Part shown: in pieces, positions 6,299 through 10,641 of the stretch
How positions within the stretch are numbered: the first letter of the stretch is position 1
Layout: each line of letters opens with the position of its first letter
Source: Chloroflexota bacterium
Lineage (GTDB): Bacteria > Chloroflexota > Anaerolineae > UBA3071
Length of the DNA: 10,641 nt
Direction: 5' to 3'
Assembly: GCA_014383605.1 (NCBI GenBank)
Contig: JACNHM010000621.1
Location: forward strand, 1 to 10,641
The notes under the pieces: generated by a model
What the model was told of the DNA's origin: nothing
Database searches by the model: none
The model's input: the letters and a program-made list of their open reading frames with translations, nothing else
Made by a program: the position numbers and the translations under genes

Positions 6299-6327
6299 TT
6301 GCCATTTGCCCGGATGTGGGGTATAAT
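6299..6327 (+). promoter_or_regulatory. Promoter for the slipin-like gene
   Basis: TTGCCA (6299-6304) and a perfect TATAAT (6322-6327) are separated by 17 bases. Transcription would begin near 6334 and leave a leader of about 180 bases before ATG 6514. The leader contains small hairpins and the heptamer repeat. Confidence 0.75.
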
Positions 6328-6380
6328 CGGCGTGCAGGGCACAAACCTGCGTGCGAGAAGCCAGCAGTCTCTGCAAAGTG

Positions 6381-6441
6381 TAAGGCGCAAAACGTAAAGC
6401 GCGACTTTGAAGCAGGTTACGTTTTACGCATCACGTTTTAG
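6381..6441. repeat. AAAACGT heptamer family in both orientations, forming a leader hairpin
   Basis: Plus-oriented units TAAGGCG, CAAAACG, TAAAGCG (6381-6401) are followed by inverted units: CGTTTTA, CGCATCA, CGTTTTA (6420-6440). AAAACGTAA (6389-6397) pairs perfectly with TTACGTTTT (6417-6425), and the stem extends over three more pairs after one mismatch. The same heptamer forms the array at 7291-7339, so the slipin gene is bracketed by it. The remainder of the 6217-6513 gap holds only the two promoters and short dyads. Confidence 0.7.
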
Positions 6442-6513
6442 GCCCTTGTTCGGTGCAAAGATCGCCTGGACTCGCGACAGGTGTGTCTGCAAATCTTCAA
6501 AGGAGGCATGCTC

Positions 6514-7290
6514 ATGGGACAGTTTCTCGCTTTTCTTTCCACGTTCGGGGTGTTCATCGTCGTCTTGCTGGCCATCGCCGGTTCGGCCATCAAGATCGTG
6601 CAGGAGTACGAGCGGGGGGTCATCTTCCGGCTGGGCCGGCTGGTGGGAGCCAAAGGGCCAGGGCTCTTCTTCGTCATCCCCATGATAGATCGCATGGTGA
6701 AGGTAGACCTGCGCGTGATCACGCTGGACATCCCCGCCCAGGAGGCCATCACCAAGGACAACGTCACCGTCAAGGTGGATGCCGTGGCCTATTTCCGCGT
6801 CGTGGATCCGGCCAATGCCATCGTCAAGGTGGAGAATTACCGGCAGGCCACCTGGCGCATCGCCCAAACCACGCTGCGCAGCGTGCTGGGTCAGTCCGAG
6901 CTGGATGAGTTGCTGATGCACCGCGAGGAGATCAACCACCGCCTGCAGCAGATCATTGACGAGCACACCGAGCCCTGGGGCGTCAAGATCAGCATCGTGG
7001 AGATCAAGGACGTGGAGCTGCCGGACACGATGAAGCGAGCCATGGCCCGCCAGGCCGAGGCAGAGCGTGAGAAACGCGGTAAGATCATCCACGCGGCGGG
7101 GGAGTTGGAGGCCTCACAGAAGCTCTCGGAGGCGGCCCACATCATGTCCCTGGAGCCGGCGGCTATCCAGTTACGCTATCTGCAAACTCTGATGGAGATC
7201 TCCGAGGGCAACAGCTCCACCATCATCTTCCCTATGCCCATCGAGTTTCTGAGTAGCATCATGAAGAAGTTCGGCGGCTCTGAGGGATAG
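6514..7290 (+). CDS. Slipin/stomatin-like SPFH (Band 7) membrane protein
   Basis: A 258-residue integral membrane protein with one N-terminal hydrophobic segment (about 8-24) and an SPFH domain (about 28-185). Family blocks are [13 protein letters not shown] (31-43), [14 protein letters not shown] (48-61) and [16 protein letters not shown] (81-96). A charged Ala/Glu/Arg coiled coil (about 175-210) and a hydrophobic tail containing TIIFPMPIE follow. Such proteins form oligomeric rings on membranes; prokaryotic slipins are often paired with NfeD, but no NfeD gene is in this window. ATG 6514 is chosen because AGGAGG (6501-6506) lies seven bases upstream; the ATG at 6508 is too close to it. A heptamer array begins on the base after the stop. 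Family certain, cellular role not deducible. Confidence 0.93.
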   Translation: MGQFLAFLSTFGVFIVVLLAIAGSAIKIVQEYERGVIFRLGRLVGAKGPGLFFVIPMIDRMVKVDLRVITLDIPAQEAITKDNVTVKVDAVAYFRVVDPANAIVKVENYRQATWRIAQTTLRSVLGQSELDELLMHREEINHRLQQIIDEHTEPWGVKISIVEIKDVELPDTMKRAMARQAEAEREKRGKIIHAAGELEASQKLSEAAHIMSLEPAAIQLRYLQTLMEISEGNSSTIIFPMPIEFLSSIMKKFGGSEG

Positions 7291-7339
7291 TAAACGTAAA
7301 ACGTAAAACGTGAAGCGTAAAACGTGGTGCGTGTTGTGT
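7291..7339. repeat. Heptamer tandem array AAAACGT, seven units
   Basis: Seven consecutive 7-base units: TAAACGT, AAAACGT, AAAACGT, GAAGCGT, AAAACGT, GGTGCGT, GTTGTGT. The last three bases of the unit (CGT) are conserved while the first four drift. The array starts at the base immediately after the slipin TAG stop. Confidence 0.88.
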
Positions 7340-7363
7340 GACGAGACGGAACACGCACCACGT
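7322..7363. terminator. Perfect 14-bp hairpin after the slipin gene
   Basis: ACGTGGTGCGTGTT (7322-7335) and AACACGCACCACGT (7350-7363) are perfect inverted repeats around a 14-base loop. The left arm consists of the last heptamer units. No T-run follows, so factor-independent termination is uncertain; a role in mRNA end protection is equally possible. Confidence 0.65.
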
Positions 7364-7390
7364 CATAGGCACTGTCTGGAGCAAATCTCC

Positions 7391-8725
7391 ATGAAATCCA
7401 GGCTCCTGCTGCTGACCCTGGTTCTGATCCTGGTCGTCTCCCTGCTGACTGCCTGCCAGCCGCCGGGCTTCCTGCGCCGGCCCACGCCTACTCCCGCTGG
7501 TCCTTTCCTCACCCTCTTCGTCGAGCCGCAAGCCGGCGAAGCCCCCGTCCTCGAGGCCATCAACAACGCACAGACGTCCATCCGCCTGAAGGTGTATCTG
7601 CTCACCCATCCCAACGTCATCAACGCGCTGAAGGCCGCCGTGCGGCGCGGCGTGTCCGTGCGCATGATCCTGGAGCTGAACCCCTACGGCAGCGCCCTCG
7701 ATCCCAACATCGTCACCGACCTGAAGGACGGCGGCGTGGAGTTGAAGGGCGATAGCATGGTCTTCAACTACACGCACGAGAAGAGCATGGTCATTGACGA
7801 CGAGGTGGCCTTCATCATGACCGGCAACATGACCGCCTCGTCCTTCAGCGCCAATCGGGAGTACGGCGTCATCACCCGCAACCCGCAGGACGTGGCCGAG
7901 GTGACGGCTGTCTTCGAGGCCGATTGGGCGCGGGAGGGGATTGATCTGGACGAGAGCCGCCTGGTCTGGGCGCCCGACAACGCCCGTGAGCGCATCGCAG
8001 CTTTCATTGACGAGGCCCAGACCACGCTGGACGTCGAGCAGCAGAACATGCAGGATCCCGAGGTCACGCGGCACATCGCGGCGGCGCTGCAGCGCGGCGT
8101 GCGAGTGCGCATCATCTCCTCGCCCCGCTATCCCATCGAGGAGGACACGGACGAGCCGGGCCGCGACCGACTGCGCCAGGCCGGCGCGCAGGTGCGTTAC
8201 TTCGACGATCCCTACATCCACGCCAAGGTGTTCATCATAGACGGCCGGCGCGGCTTCGTGGGCTCGCAGAACCTGACCACCAATTCCCTGGATTTCAACC
8301 GCGAGCTGGGCATTCTCTTCGACGAAGCGCAGCCGGTGGCGCAACTGGCCGCCCAGTTCGAGGCCGACTGGGCCGTGGCCACGGAAGAGCCCTTCCCCGC
8401 CGCCGATGCCGCCCTTCCCGCCGACGGCGTGATCTCCCACAAGGACGCCCGCAAGTTCTTCTACCAGGAGCTCACGGTGGAGCTGACGATCACCCACCTC
8501 TACAACAGCGGCCGCGTCATCTGGCTCATGCCCGACGATGATCGGGACAACAACTTCAAGGTGGTCATCTTCCCCAGCGATTGGGACAAGTTCCCCGAGG
8601 TGCCGGACGTGCTGTACGACGGCAAGACCATCCGCGTCAGCGGGCTGATCGAGAAGTACCAGGGCTGGCCGGAGATCATCGTGGACGGGCCGGAGCAGGT
8701 TGAAGTTCTGGAAGGAAACAAGTAG
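7391..8725 (+). CDS. Secreted phospholipase D-fold lipoprotein with C-terminal OB-fold-like domain
   Basis: A 444-residue protein. Residues 1-21 are a lipoprotein signal ending in LLTAC, giving lipidated Cys22; a short PTPTP linker follows. Two HKD half-sites are present: H129-K131-D136 (HEKSMVID) and H277-K279-D284 (HAKVFIID), with GSQNLTT after the second. This paired arrangement is the active site of PLD-superfamily nucleases and phospholipases. The C-terminal part (about 358-440) reads as an OB-fold nucleic-acid-binding-like domain (GKTIRVSGLI, then EIIVDGPEQVEVL), as found fused to extracellular nucleases. I therefore infer a surface-anchored nuclease, although phospholipase activity cannot be excluded. 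ATG 7391 is chosen because it starts a clean signal peptide; no clear Shine-Dalgarno is visible. Its TAG stop lies inside the octamer array at 8715-8754. Confidence 0.87.
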   Translation: MKSRLLLLTLVLILVVSLLTACQPPGFLRRPTPTPAGPFLTLFVEPQAGEAPVLEAINNAQTSIRLKVYLLTHPNVINALKAAVRRGVSVRMILELNPYGSALDPNIVTDLKDGGVELKGDSMVFNYTHEKSMVIDDEVAFIMTGNMTASSFSANREYGVITRNPQDVAEVTAVFEADWAREGIDLDESRLVWAPDNARERIAAFIDEAQTTLDVEQQNMQDPEVTRHIAAALQRGVRVRIISSPRYPIEEDTDEPGRDRLRQAGAQVRYFDDPYIHAKVFIIDGRRGFVGSQNLTTNSLDFNRELGILFDEAQPVAQLAAQFEADWAVATEEPFPAADAALPADGVISHKDARKFFYQELTVELTITHLYNSGRVIWLMPDDDRDNNFKVVIFPSDWDKFPEVPDVLYDGKTIRVSGLIEKYQGWPEIIVDGPEQVEVLEGNK

Positions 8726-8754
8726 ACAAGGAAACAAGTAAACAAGTAGACAAG
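8715..8754. repeat. Octamer array GAAACAAG/TAGACAAG, five units
   Basis: Five consecutive units: GAAACAAG, TAGACAAG, GAAACAAG, TAAACAAG, TAGACAAG. The stop codon of the PLD gene (TAG 8723-8725) lies in the second unit. An inverted copy of the same octamer occurs at 9233-9248, on the other side of the four-helix-bundle gene. Confidence 0.88.
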
Positions 8755-8763
8755 GCAGAGCAG

Positions 8764-9223
8764 ATGAAGCGGCAGGCAAAAAACGGCGAGACGGTGGGGA
8801 AAGGTTTCGAGGACCTGAAGGCATGGCAACTGGCGCGGCGGCTGATGATCGAATGCCACAAGGTGGCTGATTCACTGCCAGCCAAGGAACGGTACGATCT
8901 GGCCCTGCAGATGCGCCGTTCGTCCAAAAGCGTGATGGCCAACATCGCCGAAGGCTATGGCCGCTATCACTACCTGGACAGTCTGCGCTTCTACTACAGC
9001 CCGCGGCTCCCTGAATGAGACGATCAACCACATCATCACAGCTCATGACCTGGGGTACATTGACGAGACCTGCTTTCAGGAATGGTACGGACTGGGGCGA
9101 GAGTCGGAACGCACGCTGAATGGCTACATCGGCTACGTGCGACGCCAGAAGACGGGAAGCGAAATCTACGGCAACAAGTACATCCTCTCCCCCGGTGAAA
9201 CGCCCATATCGCTCACAGAATAG
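8764..9223 (+). pseudogene. Frameshifted four-helix-bundle protein (23S rRNA intervening-sequence type)
   Basis: The first frame (8764-9018) gives FEDLKAWQLARRLM, then RYDLALQMRRSSKSVMANIAEGYGR, the family hallmark, up to LDSLRFYYS. The second frame, open to TAG 9223, continues with ARGSLNETINHIITAHDLGYI and ESERTLNGYIGYVRR, the rest of the same fold. The switch is near 8998, where family members usually read FxYIARGSL: a loss of two bases from the ATC codon (or one extra base) explains it. The repaired product would be about 152 residues, somewhat longer than typical. These proteins occur within 23S rRNA intervening sequences and as stand-alone genes; their molecular role is not well defined. 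The gene lacks a clear Shine-Dalgarno and is enclosed by inverted octamer repeats (8739-8755 and 9232-9248). A sequencing error is an alternative to a true mutation. Confidence 0.8.
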
Positions 9224-9232
9224 CCCTTCGCC

Positions 9233-9248
9233 CTTGTCTACTTGTCTA
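9233..9248. repeat. Inverted copy of the TAGACAAG octamer array
   Basis: Two perfect copies of CTTGTCTA, the reverse complement of TAGACAAG. Together with 8739-8755 they form an inverted repeat of 14 identical bases (17 with one mismatch) enclosing about 500 bases that contain only the frameshifted four-helix gene. Confidence 0.85.
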
Positions 9249-9268
9249 CTTTGGCCACGTGAAGACAC

Positions 9269-9604
9269 ATGAAAGCAGATATCCATCTGGAATACGCCCC
9301 TCTGGTTGACATCCTGCGCGCCCGCGGCTGGGAGGTGACGGCGTACGACGAAGTCGTCGGGCGGCGGGAGGATGTGCCCGGCGTCTGGACCGTCGCCATT
9401 GACCACGGCGGGCGGCTGCGCTTCACGGCCACGCGGCCGGCGCAAGTGCCCCAGGGCCGTCGCCTGCAGCGGGATTACCGCCGCTACCGCTTGCTGCGCG
9501 AAGAACACATCACCCTCACCGTGACCACGAAGCTGGAGACGGCCGAGGATCTGCCGGCCGTGTTGGATCAGATTACTGCTTTCGCCACGGGCCGTGACCC
9601 GTGA
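9269..9604 (+). CDS. Unrecognised 111-residue protein
   Basis: I do not recognise this protein. It is soluble, with no signal peptide or membrane segment and no cysteines. The N-terminal part (LVDILRARGWEVTAYDEVVG) looks like an alpha/beta unit. The middle is rich in Arg and Tyr (RRLQRDYRRYRLLREE) and could bind nucleic acid or an acidic partner; the C-terminal third (TLTVTTKLETAEDLPAVLDQI) looks like strand plus helix. Codon use is strongly GC3-biased like the confirmed genes, which supports real coding. ATG 9269 has only a weak GTGAAG ahead of it. The last two codons and the stop (TGA 9602-9604) are made by the heptamer array. It lies between the four-helix cassette and comEA. Confidence 0.65.
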   Translation: MKADIHLEYAPLVDILRARGWEVTAYDEVVGRREDVPGVWTVAIDHGGRLRFTATRPAQVPQGRRLQRDYRRYRLLREEHITLTVTTKLETAEDLPAVLDQITAFATGRDP

Positions 9605-9635
9605 TGCGTGATCCGTGATGCGTGATCCGTGATCA
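9594..9635. repeat. Heptamer tandem array GTGATSC, six units
   Basis: Six consecutive units: GTGACCC, GTGATGC, GTGATCC, GTGATGC, GTGATCC, GTGATCA. Units two to five alternate GC and CC endings exactly, suggesting duplication of a 14-base pair of units. The array supplies the stop codon of the preceding gene. Confidence 0.92.
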
Positions 9636-9645
9636 GACAGTCGGG

Positions 9646-9680
9646 CTTTGGACTTTGAGCTTTGAAGTTTGGAGTTTGGC
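9646..9680. repeat. Heptamer tandem array STTTGRR, five units
   Basis: Five consecutive units: CTTTGGA, CTTTGAG, CTTTGAA, GTTTGGA, GTTTGGC. The array is unrelated in sequence to the GTGATSC array only ten bases upstream. The GGAG at 9671-9674 is the only Shine-Dalgarno-like sequence before comEA. Confidence 0.88.
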
Positions 9681-9686
9681 CCCGCC

Positions 9687-10289
9687 ATGTCTTTCCTGCG
9701 TCGTCACCGCGGTTACATCCTGCTCTCCCTGGCCTGGCTCATCGCCCTGGGCAGTGTGCTCTTTGTTGTGAAGCGGCCGCAGCCGGCGCCGCTGGAGATC
9801 CTGCCGCCGCCGCCCACGGTGACGCCAGCCCCCACCCCCACGCCGCGGCCGCTGCGCGTCTACGTCAGCGGCGCCGTGCAGGCCCCCGACGTCTACGAAC
9901 TCCCCGCCGACAGCATCATCGAGGATGCCATCGGTGCCGCCGGCGGCGCCACCGACGACGCAGACCTGGAAGCCATCAACCAGGCCCTGTCGCTGAGCGA
10001 TGGCATGCAGGTGCACGTGCCCCGTCGCCAGGAAAACTCCCCGACGCCCCCAGTCGTCAGCGTGCCTCTGCTTCAGACCACGTCAGGCTTCAGCAGCGGG
10101 CCAGCGGGCCGCGTGAACATCAACACGGCCACGGCGGAGGAATTGGACACCCTACCGGGCATCGGCCCGGCCATGGCCCAGCGCATCATCGAGGGCCGCC
10201 CCTACGGCAGCATCGAAGACATTATGCGCGTCAAGGGCATCGGCGAGGCGACTTTCGAGAAGTTGAAGGACTTGATCGCTGTGCAGTAG
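9687..10289 (+). CDS. comEA: ComEA-type competence DNA receptor
   Basis: A 200-residue membrane-anchored protein that would bind double-stranded DNA outside the cytoplasmic membrane and pass it to the ComEC channel. A single hydrophobic anchor spans about 10-28, followed by a Pro/Thr linker (VTPAPTPTPRP). An SLBB-type domain runs from about 57 to 112 (VYVSGAVQAPDVYELP). A helix-hairpin-helix pair runs from about 143 to 197, with VNINTATAEELDTLPGIG, then MRVKGIGEATFEKLKDL. Order and length match ComEA. ATG 9687 is chosen; GGAG at 9671-9674 is 12 bases upstream, rather far, and an in-frame TTG at 9669 lies in the repeat. No comEC is visible before the window ends 350 bases downstream. A related possibility is a general SLBB/HhH DNA-binding protein without competence function. 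Confidence 0.92.
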   Translation: MSFLRRHRGYILLSLAWLIALGSVLFVVKRPQPAPLEILPPPPTVTPAPTPTPRPLRVYVSGAVQAPDVYELPADSIIEDAIGAAGGATDDADLEAINQALSLSDGMQVHVPRRQENSPTPPVVSVPLLQTTSGFSSGPAGRVNINTATAEELDTLPGIGPAMAQRIIEGRPYGSIEDIMRVKGIGEATFEKLKDLIAVQ

Positions 10290-10310
10290 TCGTGTTTGGT
10301 CTTTCTTCAG

Positions 10311-10364
10311 CGCAGAGCAGGCGGAGCAGGCAGAGGCCTCTTGGTTTTCTCGGCGGTCTCTGCG
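10311..10364. terminator. Imperfect hairpin after comEA
   Basis: Arms 10311-10326 and 10349-10364 pair at 12 of 16 positions, including CGCAGAG with CTCTGCG. The left arm is also part of a 9-base repeat (GCAGAGCAG, GCGGAGCAG, GCAGAGGCC; 10312-10338). An A-run (10367-10370) rather than a T-run follows, so it is a weak terminator candidate. Confidence 0.45.
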
Positions 10365-10641
10365 GCAAAAGCGCGGTCGTGAGCGGCGTCAACACGGCCG
10401 GGGGAGGCTACCCAGGCATGGTGCTTGAGGCGAATAGCAGCGCACACTTCGGCCCAGCTCAGGGCAAGCCTGATCGAGACGTCGTCGTTGGGGTCGCTGT
10501 GTCACGAGAGTGTGTCCGGAGCTTCAATCGTACTTGCATAACGAGTGGGTTCGTGGTATGATCTCTTCACAATCGGATAGGTTGGCCTCTTCTGCATTTC
10601 ATCCCTCAGGGGGACATTAGACAGAAAGGCGCACCATTTTT
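10365..10641. other. Non-coding end region; possible minus-strand remnant
   Basis: I see no intact gene. On the minus strand, a frame without a start codon is open for about 64 codons, roughly 10500 to 10308, and includes SIRLALSWAEVCAAIRL and KHHAWVASPGRVDAAHD, which look protein-like but belong to no family I recognise. It ends in the hairpin region. The stretch from about 10565 to the window end holds only a GGGGGA and a terminal T-run (10637-10641). Confidence 0.3.
10534..10562 (+). promoter_or_regulatory. Candidate promoter reading out of the window
   Basis: TTGCAT (10534-10539) precedes TATGAT (10557-10562) by 17 bases. The -10 context GTGGTATGAT is identical to that of the promoter at 4364-4369. 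No start codon with a ribosome site follows within the window, so its gene would lie downstream. Confidence 0.45.

Noticed and set aside
4786..6441. Long plus-strand open frames opposite mtaD
   Set aside because: They are antisense to a gene with all metal ligands of the deaminase family. Composition is His/Arg/Ala-rich with no motif.
6481..6513. GTG 6481 or ATG 6508 as the slipin start
   Set aside because: The strong AGGAGG at 6501-6506 is downstream of the GTG and only one base from ATG 6508; ATG 6514 has correct spacing.
7291..9635. CRISPR array
   Set aside because: Units are 7-8 bases, contiguous, without unique spacers, and no cas genes are visible.
7259..9688. Minus-strand open frame of 809 codons across the PLD, four-helix and 111-residue genes
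   Set aside because: It crosses several genes and repeat arrays, and its translation has no recognisable domain. The plus-strand genes show catalytic motifs.
10557..10620. Small gene starting at ATG 10558
   Set aside because: The 20-codon frame overlaps the -10 element, lacks a ribosome site and has no protein-like composition.
1..10641. tRNA or rRNA genes
   Set aside because: I saw no cloverleaf with a T-loop GTTCRANNC pattern at correct spacing and no rRNA core sequence, although the four-helix-bundle family is associated with 23S rRNA insertions.

Overview
The window is a bacterial chromosomal segment of roughly 60% GC. It holds nine intact or nearly intact genes, two broken gene remnants and short spacers. 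Three exported proteins carry Thr-Pro-rich linkers (TPTP type) behind a lipoprotein signal or membrane anchor, coding GC is high, and the gene families (M3 oligoendopeptidase, MtaD-type deaminase, slipin, ComEA) fit the Chloroflexota, perhaps Anaerolineae or Caldilineae. That placement is inference from style; no rRNA or other marker gene is present.

Layout, left to right. The last codons of an upstream gene (1-60) are followed by an octamer array and a cytosolic M3 oligoendopeptidase (167-1975). A strong hairpin separates this from a Tat-exported, probably lipid-anchored MsrP/sulfite-oxidase-like molybdoenzyme (2029-2865). Next is a small arsenic module: an ArsR repressor (3000-3299) with its own promoter, and arsenite methyltransferase ArsM (3409-4272). 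Both are preceded by a related AT-rich box that may be the ArsR operator. A truncated CBS-domain gene (4443-4754) then runs into sequence that looks coding on the opposite strand, and a long imperfect hairpin closes this scarred region. The only intact minus-strand gene is an MtaD-like 5-methylthioadenosine/S-adenosylhomocysteine deaminase (6216-4891). It is divergent from a slipin/stomatin-like gene (6514-7290), and well-formed promoters face both ways in the gap. Downstream come a secreted phospholipase-D-fold lipoprotein with a C-terminal OB-fold-like domain (7391-8725), a frameshifted four-helix-bundle (23S intervening-sequence type) gene (8764-9223), an unrecognised 111-residue protein (9269-9604) and a ComEA-type DNA receptor (9687-10289). 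The final 350 bases have no convincing gene but carry a hairpin and a promoter pointing out of the window.

The most unusual structure lies outside the genes. Many spacers hold a short tandem array of 7- or 8-base units, each spacer with its own unit: CCAATCTA (114-153), AAAACGT (about 6381-6441 in both orientations, and 7291-7339), AAACAAGT/TAGACAAG (8715-8754, inverted at 9233-9248), GTGATSC (9594-9635) and STTTGRR (9646-9680). Several arrays begin at or contain the stop codon of the preceding gene. The frameshifted four-helix gene is bracketed by inverted copies of the same octamer array, so it looks like a small inserted cassette. This resembles, in form only, the heptanucleotide STRR repeats of filamentous cyanobacteria.

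Functionally, the arsenic pair is the clearest regulated unit. The ComEA gene and the secreted PLD/OB-fold protein could both act on extracellular DNA, but that link is inference from proximity. The other genes look like independent housekeeping functions.
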